A program made the translations under genes and the position numbers. The notes beneath the pieces were generated by a model that was not told the origin of the DNA, did not search any database, and saw only the letters and a list, made by a program, of their open reading frames with translations. 64,000 bases of DNA from Thiothrix unzii (lineage in GTDB: Bacteria; Pseudomonadota; Gammaproteobacteria; Thiotrichales; Thiotrichaceae): contig NZ_CP072793.1 in assembly GCF_017901175.1 (NCBI RefSeq), positions 248,001 through 312,000 of the forward strand, read 5' to 3'. The stretch's first letter is position 1; each line of letters starts with the position of its first letter. Below, piece by piece: positions 27,077 through 35,899 of the stretch.

Positions 27077-28948
27077 ATGGATGTTGAACAGCTTGCAATC
27101 TGTGATTTTTTGGCGAAATGCCCACCACTAACTGATTTATCCGCTGATGTCCGCGAGGAAGTTGCGACGGTTTTGCAGGTGATGCGTTTTCGCAAGGGCG
27201 AGGAAATTCTGACGATCGGTGCGGATAATGCGTTTGCGTATTTGATTCGTGCTGGTGCGGTGGATGTCTTGCTGGAAAACGGCGACTGGTACGGGCGTTT
27301 CGGTGATAGTGATTGGGTTGGATATCGTTCTGTTATGCGCGGTGGCAAAGTCAGCATGACGGTACAGGCGATTGAAGACACGGTGTTGTATGCCGTGCCC
27401 GGTGCATTATTTTTGGATTTGATCGCGCGTTTTGAGCGCGTGCAGCAGTATTTTGCAGAGCGTAAGCCCGAACGTTTGCGTATCGCCTTGAAAGAAATTC
27501 GCGGTAATGATGGTTTGGCATTGGTAGCGATGCATGTGCGCGACTTGATGAAATTGCCAATGCTGGTGGGTAAAACCGAGAGTATTCAGCAAGTTGCTTG
27601 CCAAATGAACGATTACAATGCACAGGCGGCGATTGTGACGGAAGCCGATGGCAGTTTGTGCGGCATTGTCACAGATGTGGATTTCCGTAAGCGTGTGATT
27701 GCTGAAGGGCGTAGTACCAGCGCACCGATTGCCGATATTATGACCCTGAATCCGTTAACATTAGCTCCGCGTGATCAGGCATCGGAAGCTTTATTGCTCA
27801 TGGCGCGACGCAATATTCGTCATTTGCCCGTGGTGGATAACGTCGATATTGTCGGTGTGGTGTCAGCGAGTGATTTATTGCGCACTCAAAGTAGCAGTGC
27901 GTTGTACTTGGTGGGTGATATTTTTGCGGCAAAAGATGTCGAGCGTTTAGCTGAGTTAAGCCAAAGTGTGCCGAAAATGTTGGTCAGTTTGGTGCGGCAG
28001 AGTTTGCCTGCTAACGATATTGGGCAATCCATTACCTCTGTAGGTCAGGCGATTGCCCGGCGTTTGTTGATGATGGCGGAACAGCAATTCGGTGCGCCAC
28101 CCGTGCCGTATGCGTTCATCGTGGCAGGTTCAATGGCGCGTCGTGAGCAGACTGCGCATTCTGACCAAGATAACGGCATGATTTTGTCGGATGCTTATAA
28201 CGAGGCGGAACACGGTGATTATTTCCGTGCTATCGCGAAATACGTCAGCGATGGTTTGAATGCGTGTGGCTATGTGTACTGCCCCGGTGATGTCATGGCA
28301 ACCAATGATCAATGGCGGCAACCGTTGTCGGTATGGCGCGGGTATTTCGCCAATTGGATTGAAAATCCGCAACCTAAAGCCCTGATGTACGCAAGTATCT
28401 TCTTTGATTTGCGTTGCTTGCACGGTGATAAACGTTTGCTGGATGAGTTGCAGGCGGAAATTCTTGCAAAAACCAAGGTGCAAACCTTGTTCCAAGCGTT
28501 TATGGCGGGTAATGCCTTGAGTCATAAACCGCCGATTGGGTTCTTCCGTGGTTTCGTGCTCGATAAAGACAGCAAAGATGCCCAAGCCGACAAGGGCATG
28601 GACATGAAAAAGCGCGGTGTCGTGCCGGTTATTGATTTAGCACGGTTATATGCATTGGCTGGTGGAATTGCCCCGATTAATACTTGGGAGCGTCTTGAAG
28701 CGATTGCTGACGCGGGTTTAATGACGCGCACCACGGTCGATGACTTGCGTGATGCGTTTGAATTCATCAGCATGGTACGTTTGCAGCATCAGGCTAAGCA
28801 AATTGAAAATGGGCAAAAACCTAACAATTACGTGCCGCCGGAAGAGTTATCAGCATTAGAGCGTCGCCATTTAAAAGATGCGTTTGAAGTTATCGCCACC
28901 ATGCAAGAAAGTATGGCAAGTCGTTATCAAGCTGACAGATTCCGATAA
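27077..28948 (+). CDS. cyclic-nucleotide-binding/CBS/DUF294 nucleotidyltransferase-like protein
   Basis: 623 residues, soluble. Domains in order are a CNMP-binding-like beta barrel (about 10-135), a CBS pair (about 155-275, with IVTDVDFRKRVIAEG and IVGVVSASDLL), a DUF294 nucleotidyltransferase-like domain (about 320-460) with GSMARREQTAHSDQDNGMI, and a DUF294 C-terminal helical domain to about 615. GSxxRxE...DxD is the polymerase-beta-type motif also found in GlnD. Such proteins probably sense nucleotides, and many are adjacent to a DnaQ-like 3'-5' exonuclease gene; none is here. Substrate and target are unknown. Confidence 0.88.
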   Translation: MDVEQLAICDFLAKCPPLTDLSADVREEVATVLQVMRFRKGEEILTIGADNAFAYLIRAGAVDVLLENGDWYGRFGDSDWVGYRSVMRGGKVSMTVQAIEDTVLYAVPGALFLDLIARFERVQQYFAERKPERLRIALKEIRGNDGLALVAMHVRDLMKLPMLVGKTESIQQVACQMNDYNAQAAIVTEADGSLCGIVTDVDFRKRVIAEGRSTSAPIADIMTLNPLTLAPRDQASEALLLMARRNIRHLPVVDNVDIVGVVSASDLLRTQSSSALYLVGDIFAAKDVERLAELSQSVPKMLVSLVRQSLPANDIGQSITSVGQAIARRLLMMAEQQFGAPPVPYAFIVAGSMARREQTAHSDQDNGMILSDAYNEAEHGDYFRAIAKYVSDGLNACGYVYCPGDVMATNDQWRQPLSVWRGYFANWIENPQPKALMYASIFFDLRCLHGDKRLLDELQAEILAKTKVQTLFQAFMAGNALSHKPPIGFFRGFVLDKDSKDAQADKGMDMKKRGVVPVIDLARLYALAGGIAPINTWERLEAIADAGLMTRTTVDDLRDAFEFISMVRLQHQAKQIENGQKPNNYVPPEELSALERRHLKDAFEVIATMQESMASRYQADRFR

Positions 28949-29004
28949 ATGGTCTATCTTTCCCGTTAATCGGCGTATTGCCGTGGGCTATGGGGAAGAT
29001 GATT

Positions 29005-30405
29005 ATGGGCGACGCTATCACCAGTGCGCAGAGCAATATTCAGGCTCTGCGCACTCAAGCACAGGATTTGCAGTTAAAAGCTAGCAAAGCGCAAGAATAC
29101 ATTGATCAACAGCAAACGCGCCGTGACAAATTGTTGGCGGAGCGTGACGCTTATGTGAAGCAAAACCCTTCTGCGGCGGTTTTAGTTACGACTTCAGTCG
29201 CGGTAGAGCCTTCCGCTGCACAGGAGCCATCCGGCTGTTTATTTGCGGCAAAATCGAAAACCAAGTCATCCACTAAAACGGCTGCGCCCCCGGCGAATGC
29301 GGCAGCACACCCTAAATTGATGCAGTTAAACACCCAAATCGCGGATTGCGATAATCTCATTGGGGTGTGGCAAAAACGGCTGCAAGAATACACCAGCATG
29401 GCTGAGAAATTGACGAACGATGCCAATACGCTGGAGCAGCGTGGGCAAACCCCACCGACAAATACGCAAACGCCCACGACTACAACGCCTAGCGCGGTAT
29501 TGCGTCGTACTGATATTCACGCACCGCCGCAAAACGAAGTGCTAGATCAAGGGTTCACCGCCGATGCGATTCATGTGCGCCGTAGTGACCAGAAAATCAC
29601 CGGCAATACCATTCGCGACAGTATTTTAGACACTGAATATGGTAAAACGCACGATTTGGCGCAACAAGCCCACCGTGACGCGATTCAGTTGATTCCGGCA
29701 GATCAGTTTGCGGCGGGTGAACTTGAAAATCTCACCATCAGTAACAACACCATTGAGTCGACGGGTAAGCTGCAAGGCATTTTTGGCTCAGATGGCGTAT
29801 TCCGCAATCTCACGATCCGCGATAATGTGATTGCTACTGCATCTGATCATAAAATCACCTTGAACGGTTTGGTTGGCACGGCGAATCACATTGAAAATAA
29901 CCGTGATGCCAGCGGGCAATTGCTGGCGGTACAACTCAATCCAATCCGTTTAGGCGGCAATCTGGCGACAGGTAATGTGTGGATTTTATCGGTGAGTGCG
30001 GCTGATGCGCAGCAATACGGCTATCATCCCATTATCACGGGCGCGGATGGTGTACAGCATATTCACGATGCCCGTAGCACGCCGCAGCAACGTGATCGGG
30101 TAAATGGCGATGTGAATTTAACCGATTTCCCCTTGGGTGAGTACAAGCAGCAATTACGCAGTATGACCATTGCGGAATTGCTGGCGCAGGATTCAACCTT
30201 AGATACAGCGGTAAATGCGTGGTTGGTGCGCATTGTTGGGGTATTGCCCGGTTCGCCCAATATTGCGGCTCGCATTGAGCAAACCCGTGCGGCGTATTTG
30301 GCGCAACGTGAGATTGCGATTAGTGCGTTAGCGGCGCACAGTGCCGATTTGCAGAATTTCTTTATTCAGGCGTTGGCGAAGTGGATGGCGGAGCAGAGTA
30401 AATAA
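29005..30405 (+). CDS. orphan coiled-coil/beta-helix-like protein
   Basis: About 466 residues; no family recognised. The N-terminus (1-55) is a Gln/Lys/Arg-rich coiled coil. Low-complexity Ala/Lys/Thr/Pro stretches (about 60-95, 145-165) flank a second helix. The middle (about 180-320) has repeats of the parallel beta-helix kind: ITGNTIRDSIL, LTISNNTIESTG, LTIRDNVIATAS, ANHIENNRDASG. The C-terminal 130 residues are helical. There is no signal peptide or membrane segment. Start is uncertain: TTG 28978 or ATGs at 28990, 28999 and 29005; the last has GGGGAAG at a suitable distance. It follows the DUF294 gene by 56 bases. Confidence 0.75.
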   Translation: MGDAITSAQSNIQALRTQAQDLQLKASKAQEYIDQQQTRRDKLLAERDAYVKQNPSAAVLVTTSVAVEPSAAQEPSGCLFAAKSKTKSSTKTAAPPANAAAHPKLMQLNTQIADCDNLIGVWQKRLQEYTSMAEKLTNDANTLEQRGQTPPTNTQTPTTTTPSAVLRRTDIHAPPQNEVLDQGFTADAIHVRRSDQKITGNTIRDSILDTEYGKTHDLAQQAHRDAIQLIPADQFAAGELENLTISNNTIESTGKLQGIFGSDGVFRNLTIRDNVIATASDHKITLNGLVGTANHIENNRDASGQLLAVQLNPIRLGGNLATGNVWILSVSAADAQQYGYHPIITGADGVQHIHDARSTPQQRDRVNGDVNLTDFPLGEYKQQLRSMTIAELLAQDSTLDTAVNAWLVRIVGVLPGSPNIAARIEQTRAAYLAQREIAISALAAHSADLQNFFIQALAKWMAEQSK

Positions 30406-30426
30406 CTCGCCCAGCCAGTGTCGGAT

Positions 30427-31116
30427 TTAGCGTGCTTGGTGGCGTGTTAAGGTCACTTCAATGACTTCATCATCGTCACGGTGCGCTGCCCGTACAATGT
30501 GGTAATGGAGGCTAGGTGCAAGCCATACGGTAGTCTGTCGCTTACCGTCGTCAGCGGTGACTTGCACTTTTTCGCATTCGTAGCTTCCGGCTGGCGTTTC
30601 TAAGGTTTCTGTGCCGAGTTTTTGGAAGCGATATGGCTTGATTTTGCCTCTGGATGCCACTTGGTAGTTGAGCGGTTTGCCACTGGCGAGATCGTCCATC
30701 AAGCGTAATTCCAGCAAGGCAGAGTCAATGGTGTCGGCAGGGGCACTGAGATCGTAAGGTTTCGACTCGTATTGTCCTGTAACTCGTGTGGGGCTGGTGA
30801 ACGTGAATTCATCGCGGCGGTCTTTGCGCTTACTTTTGTGATGATGCAGGTAATGTTGCGCAGACAGTTGTTCGCCTTGTTTGCTGCCGGTGCTGCGTTC
30901 GGTGAGGGTGTCGCCGCTCAACATTGCTGCCAAGCCATTGGCTTTGGTGAGTTTTTGGTAAGTGTAGCCCGTGGCGGTGTATTTCAGGCTTGAGTCCATA
31001 CCGCCTAGTGTCATGCCGTTCACGCTCACTGCGTAACTGGCTTGAAAGGGGACGGGGGCAGCCAAACCTAGTGCAGGAGCAAGGATTAGGGTAAGTGCAG
31101 GTAGTAAACGTTTCAT
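30427..31116 (-). CDS. DUF3108 domain-containing periplasmic protein
   Basis: 229 residues with a signal peptide (cleavage after GLAA, about residue 20). The mature domain starts PVPFQASYAVSVNGMTLGGM and contains ETLETPAGSYECEKVQV and TTVWLAPSLHYHIVRA, typical DUF3108 landmarks. The family is thought to be beta-barrel-like and periplasmic; its function is unknown. It converges on the beta-helix gene with 21 bases between stops. Confidence 0.87.
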   Translation of the reverse strand: MKRLLPALTLILAPALGLAAPVPFQASYAVSVNGMTLGGMDSSLKYTATGYTYQKLTKANGLAAMLSGDTLTERSTGSKQGEQLSAQHYLHHHKSKRKDRRDEFTFTSPTRVTGQYESKPYDLSAPADTIDSALLELRLMDDLASGKPLNYQVASRGKIKPYRFQKLGTETLETPAGSYECEKVQVTADDGKRQTTVWLAPSLHYHIVRAAHRDDDEVIEVTLTRHQAR

Positions 31117-31373
31117 CGGTGAATCCTTTTACGGTGTTATTTGTTGGGTATTGACCACGGTGGTGGAGGTAAGTTCGTTGATGTTACCGCCCCATCTATC
31201 AATAAAACATGTGTTCTTACCCAAAAATACTACAAAGATGTCTTAAAATATTAGAGAATCGTCAAGATCAATCAGAATGACCCAACAATGCGGGGTTGTT
31301 GCTGATCAGTCAGCGCGATGATGGCCGTTATGGCCTTGTTGCATAGCATTGAAAATTCAGGGAGAACTCTTTC

Positions 31374-31700
31374 GTGAGTAAAAACATTATTCAACTTTCC
31401 GATGCCACTTTTGAGCAGGAAGTTCTTAAATCTACCACGCCGGTATTGGTTGATTATTGGGCCGAATGGTGCGGGCCATGCAAAATGATTGCACCACTTT
31501 TGGACGAAATCGCTACAGAGTTTGCTGGCAAACTGGTGGTGGCGAAGTTGAACATTGACAATAATACGGCTACCCCGCCACGTTATGGCATTCGCGGCAT
31601 TCCTACGCTGATGCTGTTTAAAAATGGCGAAGTTGCTGCCACTAAAGTGGGCGCATTGAATAAATCACAGTTGACCGCATTCCTCAACCAGAACCTGTAA
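31374..31700 (+). CDS. trxA: thioredoxin 1
   Basis: 108 residues, single thioredoxin fold. The active site is WCGPC (C33/C36) and the cis-proline is in [11 protein letters not shown]. It reduces cytoplasmic disulfides with electrons from thioredoxin reductase. Start is GTG with GGGAG nine bases upstream. It precedes rho, the order of E. coli. Its TAA overlaps an ATG (TAATG) of a 66-codon frame that is probably not a gene. A 10-bp imperfect hairpin at 31709-31751 follows the stop. Confidence 0.97.
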   Translation: MSKNIIQLSDATFEQEVLKSTTPVLVDYWAEWCGPCKMIAPLLDEIATEFAGKLVVAKLNIDNNTATPPRYGIRGIPTLMLFKNGEVAATKVGALNKSQLTAFLNQNL

Positions 31701-31994
31701 TGCGCGTATACCCTCGTGTTAGCGGCTTTTTTGCAATGCGGCACGGGGGTATTACACTTTTTACTGGACGCAACGGGTTGTGCGTGCTAACTTTAACCCA
31801 CTTGAATCTGCATCCAGATTCATTCCTGAAAATCCTGTCTCGTGTTCTTAATCGTAGATTCCTGTATAGGCTTAATTTGGCGCAAGTCATAATATTTTAG
31901 CCGTGGGCATTCGACCATTATTTTCTGATTGAGAAAATCCCCGCGAGTAGGTGCTTCCTGATTGTAATACATTGTCTCTATCGACTTATCATCT

Positions 31995-33254
31995 ATGAAT
32001 TTGTCTGAATTAAAAAAGAAATCTGCTGCCGAAGTCTTTGAAATGGCTCAGGCGATGGGTATTGAAAGCATCTCCCGTACACGTAAGCAAGACATTATCT
32101 TCGCCTTGTTGAAAGCTAACGCTGCCAACAACGTTGATATTCATGGCGACGGCGTGCTTGAAATTTTGCAAGATGGCTTCGGCTTTTTGCGCTCGGATGA
32201 CTCCAGTTATCTGGCTGGGGCAGACGATATTTACGTTTCGCCTAGTCAAATACGCCGCTTTGGGTTGCGCACGGGGGATACCGTATCCGGTAAAATCCGT
32301 CCGCCTAAAGACAATGAGCGTTATTTTGCGTTACTCAAAGTAGACACCATTAACTTTGAGCCGCCAGAAAGTGCGCGTAATAAAATTGCCTTTGAAAACC
32401 TGACACCGCTGCACGCGGATAAGCGGATGCGCATGGAGCGCGGTAACGGGAGTCGTGAAGACATTACCGCCCGTGTTATCGACATTGTTGCGCCGTATGG
32501 TAAAGGTCAGCGTGGTTTGATTATTGCACCGCCAAAAGCGGGTAAAACCATCATGCTGCAAAACATTGCGCAAAGCATTGCCTCGAATTACCCGGAAAGC
32601 TATCTGATCGTTTTGCTGATTGATGAGCGTCCTGAAGAAGTGACTGAAATGCAACGTATGGTGCATGGTGAAGTTGTTTCTTCCACCTTTGATGAGCCAG
32701 CCGCACGCCATGTGCAAGTCGCTGAAATGGTGATTGAAAAAGCCAAGCGTCTGGTTGAACACAAACGTGACGTGGTGATTTTGCTGGACTCCATTACCCG
32801 TTTAGCGCGTGCTTACAATACGGTTGTACCATCGTCGGGTAAAGTATTGACCGGTGGTGTTGACGCAAATGCCTTACACCGTCCAAAACGCTTCTTTGGT
32901 GCGGCGCGTAATATTGAAGAGGGTGGTAGTTTAACCATTATTGCCACGGCTTTGATTGATACCGGTTCCAAAATGGACGAGGTTATCTACGAAGAATTCA
33001 AAGGTACGGGTAATATGGAAATCCACTTGGATCGCCGTATTGCTGAAAAGCGCGTATTCCCAGCGATTAATATTAACCGCTCCGGTACACGTCGTGAAGA
33101 ACTGTTAACCACGCAAGACGAGCTGCAAACGCTGTGGGTGTTGCGTAAGTTCTTGCATGGTATGGATGACCTGGAAGCAATGGAATTGCTGTTCGACAAG
33201 TTGTCGAAGACTAAGACTAACAGTGAATTCTTTGACGTAATGCGTCGGGGTTAA
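31995..33254 (+). CDS. rho: transcription termination factor Rho
   Basis: 419 residues, as in E. coli. The N-terminal Rho-N/RNA-binding domain is [22 protein letters not shown]..., then the cold-shock-like primary site. Walker A is [12 protein letters not shown] and Walker B is [15 protein letters not shown]; the R-loop and Q-loop regions follow. Rho is a hexameric RNA helicase that ends transcription. The leader between trxA and rho is 294 bases with a CATAAT-containing AT-rich segment around 31890 and small hairpins, consistent with regulated expression, though no proven element is seen. Confidence 0.99.
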   Translation: MNLSELKKKSAAEVFEMAQAMGIESISRTRKQDIIFALLKANAANNVDIHGDGVLEILQDGFGFLRSDDSSYLAGADDIYVSPSQIRRFGLRTGDTVSGKIRPPKDNERYFALLKVDTINFEPPESARNKIAFENLTPLHADKRMRMERGNGSREDITARVIDIVAPYGKGQRGLIIAPPKAGKTIMLQNIAQSIASNYPESYLIVLLIDERPEEVTEMQRMVHGEVVSSTFDEPAARHVQVAEMVIEKAKRLVEHKRDVVILLDSITRLARAYNTVVPSSGKVLTGGVDANALHRPKRFFGAARNIEEGGSLTIIATALIDTGSKMDEVIYEEFKGTGNMEIHLDRRIAEKRVFPAININRSGTRREELLTTQDELQTLWVLRKFLHGMDDLEAMELLFDKLSKTKTNSEFFDVMRRG

Positions 33255-33260
33255 TAGGTG

Positions 33261-33281
33261 GGGGCGTAGCGCATACGCCCC
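33261..33281. terminator. hairpin between convergent rho and hflX
   Basis: GGGGCGTA pairs with TACGCCCC over a 5-base loop. It fills the 27-base gap between the two stop codons. It lacks a U-run in either direction, so it is a weak candidate for a shared terminator. Confidence 0.4.
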
Positions 33282-34562
33282 TTACAGGTCGTCTAGCGAC
33301 AGATTTTCTTCACGTAGATATTGTTCCAGTCGTCGCTGGTCGATGCTCACCTCAAGGCTGAAATCGCCGGTTTCGGTTACACTTTCCTGCTGAATCGCTT
33401 TATCGGTGTAAAGCTTGGCGCGTAAACGTGCGTGCTGTGGCTTAATGGTGAGCGTGCCTTTGAAAATGGTTCCAGCAAAGTATTCACCCAAGTATTCGAG
33501 CAAGGCTTCTAAACCGAGATTATTACTTGCGGATACATAAATGCGGGTGGGATTTGTGCCTGTGCCGACTTCAATGTGTGGCTCTTGTCCACCAAGATCA
33601 ATTTTATTCATCACTTCGATTTGCGGGACGTGTTCCGCGCCAATTTCGGCAATGACTTTGTTGACCTGTTCACGGTAAAGCTCTAGCTGATCATCGTGGC
33701 TATCAATAACGTGCAGTAGTAAATCCGCATCAATAGTTTCTTGCAGGGTAGAGCGGAATGCTGCGACTAAATCATGAGGTAGATGGCGAATAAAGCCTAC
33801 GGTATCTGCGAGAATGATTTCACGCTGATTGGGCAGTTTTACACGCCGTAATGTAGGGTCTAGGGTGGCGAAGAGCTGATTCGCGACGTAGACGTTGGCT
33901 TGCGTCAGCGCATTGAAGAGCGTGGATTTGCCCGCATTGGTGTAGCCCACCAGTGAAACGGTAGGAATTTCAGCTTTTTTGCGGGATTGCCGACCTTGCT
34001 CGCGCTGATTTTGGACTTTTTCGAGGCGTTTGGTGATTTGTTTGATGCGTTCGCCAATTAAACGGCGGTCGGTTTCAAGCTGGGTTTCACCGGGGCCGCG
34101 CAGACCAATACCACCTTTCTGACGTTCAAGGTGAGTCCAGCCACGAACTAAGCGCGTGGTCAGGTGCTTGAGTTGCGCCAATTCAACTTGCAATTTACCG
34201 TCGTGACTTTGGGCGCGTTGCGCAAAAATATCCAAAATCAAGCCCGTGCGATCCAATACGCGGCATTGCAAAAGCTTTTCTAAATTGCGTTCTTGAGCGG
34301 GGGATAGGTTGTGATCAAAGATGACCAAGTTGGCATCTTGTAGCTCGCGCAATTGCCGAATTTCTTCAGCTTTACCTTCACCGACGAAATAACGTGGGTC
34401 TGGATTTTGGCGACTACCTTTAATAAAGCCTACAACGGCTGCACCAGCAGAGCGGGCTAATTCGATAAACTCATTTTCATCTTGAGCAGACTTTGCCGAT
34501 TTGAAACTGACTTGAACGAGTATGGCATTTTCGCCCCCTTGTGGGCGTTCAAACAGTTCCAA
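33282..34562 (-). CDS. hflX: GTPase HflX
   Basis: 426 residues. N-terminal HflX domain (GFIKGSRQNPDPRYFVGEGKAEEI), a coiled linker with GGIGLRGPGETQLETDRR, then a G domain with GYTNAGKST (G1), DTVGFI (G3) and NKID (G4). HflX splits stalled or heat-damaged 70S ribosomes. It is the last gene of the miaA-hfq-hflX run, starting 23 bases after hfq, and converges on rho. Confidence 0.97.
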   Translation of the reverse strand: MELFERPQGGENAILVQVSFKSAKSAQDENEFIELARSAGAAVVGFIKGSRQNPDPRYFVGEGKAEEIRQLRELQDANLVIFDHNLSPAQERNLEKLLQCRVLDRTGLILDIFAQRAQSHDGKLQVELAQLKHLTTRLVRGWTHLERQKGGIGLRGPGETQLETDRRLIGERIKQITKRLEKVQNQREQGRQSRKKAEIPTVSLVGYTNAGKSTLFNALTQANVYVANQLFATLDPTLRRVKLPNQREIILADTVGFIRHLPHDLVAAFRSTLQETIDADLLLHVIDSHDDQLELYREQVNKVIAEIGAEHVPQIEVMNKIDLGGQEPHIEVGTGTNPTRIYVSASNNLGLEALLEYLGEYFAGTIFKGTLTIKPQHARLRAKLYTDKAIQQESVTETGDFSLEVSIDQRRLEQYLREENLSLDDL

Positions 34563-34585
34563 TCGGCAATATTCCTATGGTTGGC

Positions 34586-34816
34586 TTATTCTTCTGGAGC
34601 TAAAGCCAACTTAATCGGACGCGCAGGCACGATCGTGGAAATAGCATGTTTATAAACCAACTGGCTGACAGTGTTACCCAGCAGGACAACGAATTGGTCA
34701 AATGACTCTACATGGCCTTGCAGCTTGATGCCGTTAACAAGGTAAATGGAGACTGGAATCCGTTCCTTTCTCAGAGCATTAAGGAAGGGTTCTTGTAATG
34801 TGTGCCCTTTCGACAT
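34586..34816 (-). CDS. hfq: RNA chaperone Hfq
   Basis: 76 residues with a short C-terminal tail. The Sm1 motif region is [28 protein letters not shown] and Sm2 is [21 protein letters not shown] lies close to the ATG. Hfq hexamers pair small RNAs with mRNAs. The 156-base leader between miaA and hfq has an 8-bp inverted repeat (34861-34868 with 34883-34890), which may be part of a 5' UTR structure. Confidence 0.99.
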   Translation of the reverse strand: MSKGHTLQEPFLNALRKERIPVSIYLVNGIKLQGHVESFDQFVVLLGNTVSQLVYKHAISTIVPARPIKLALAPEE

Positions 34817-34972
34817 GAGCTTCTCCTAAAAATAATTCTCGGGTTTGTGGTTGTTTTAGTCTCACAACGTGTTAAGGGGTTGGTTGTGAGCCTGTCGCTT
34901 CTTTCCTTCGACGCTTAAAAGCTTAACAGCTTTATCGTCTCACCAAAACGTCAGTTTATCGGACATATCCTT

Positions 34973-35899
34973 TTATCCGTCTATAAACGCTGAAACGTTG
35001 CTGATAAGCGATGGAAGGTTACATTTTTGTGGATTATACACGGAAATATCCTTTTCGGAACGTAACCAAGTCATTTGGCGTTTAGCAAGCTGCCGTGTCG
35101 CGACAATAGCACGATCACGCATTTGAGTGTAGTCCATTTTTCCATTTAGATAATCCCAAACTTGGCGGTAGCCAACGGCTCGTACCGCTGGCAGGTGGGT
35201 GTCAAGATCACCGCGCTGCCATAATTGCCGTACTTCCTCGATTAATCCTTGCGCTAACATCTGATCAAAACGTAACGCAAGGCGTTGGTGTAGCCATGCG
35301 CGGTCGTCGGGAATTAATGCAATTTTTAATAGCTGATAGGGGCAGGCATCGTGCCAAGCGGCTTGTTGTAATTCGGTGAGGGATTTGCCGCTTAATTCGT
35401 AAACCTCCAATGCGCGTTGTAAACGTTGTGAGTCATTGGGGTGAATGCGTTGCGCGGCAACCGGGTCAATGCTGGCTAAACGCTCGTGTAACGCCTGCCA
35501 GCCGTATTGTGCCGCTTCCGCTTCAAGGCGGGTGCGAATCGCGGGGTCAGCTTCGGGAAGGTCGGATAAGCCGTATTCAAGCGCACGAAAGTACAGCATC
35601 GTGCCGCCCACCAACAATGGAATCCGTCCTTGCGCAGTAATCTCAGTCATTTCACGCAAGGCATCGTTACGAAAGTCTGCTGCTGAGTAAGGTTGCGCGG
35701 GGTCAAGAAAGTCGATCAGGCGATGCGGTGCATTTGCCAGCGTGGCTGCGTCAGGTTTAGCACTGCCAATCTCCATGCCGCGATACACCAGTGCGGAATC
35801 GACGCTAATAATCTCGACCGGAAAATGTTTGCGTAATTCCACCGCGAGGTCGGTTTTGCCACTGCCGGTCGGCCCCATAATGCAGATGGCTTTCATCAT
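34973..35899 (-). CDS. miaA: tRNA dimethylallyltransferase
   Basis: 308 residues from the ATG at 35899. MiaA adds dimethylallyl to A37 of tRNAs reading UNN codons; tRNA-Phe in this window is a likely substrate. [14 protein letters not shown] is the P-loop, followed by [19 protein letters not shown] and [14 protein letters not shown]. The start overlaps the mutL stop (ATGA). A longer frame to 35971 would reach into mutL and is less likely. Order mutL-miaA-hfq-hflX is classic for gammaproteobacteria. Confidence 0.97.
   Translation of the reverse strand: MMKAICIMGPTGSGKTDLAVELRKHFPVEIISVDSALVYRGMEIGSAKPDAATLANAPHRLIDFLDPAQPYSAADFRNDALREMTEITAQGRIPLLVGGTMLYFRALEYGLSDLPEADPAIRTRLEAEAAQYGWQALHERLASIDPVAAQRIHPNDSQRLQRALEVYELSGKSLTELQQAAWHDACPYQLLKIALIPDDRAWLHQRLALRFDQMLAQGLIEEVRQLWQRGDLDTHLPAVRAVGYRQVWDYLNGKMDYTQMRDRAIVATRQLAKRQMTWLRSEKDISVYNPQKCNLPSLISNVSAFIDG

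Noticed and set aside
31700-31900. A 66-codon frame between trxA and rho as a protein gene
   Set aside because: It has no ribosome binding site of its own, an atypical composition and no familiar motif, and it is cut through by a hairpin. Not listed as a gene.
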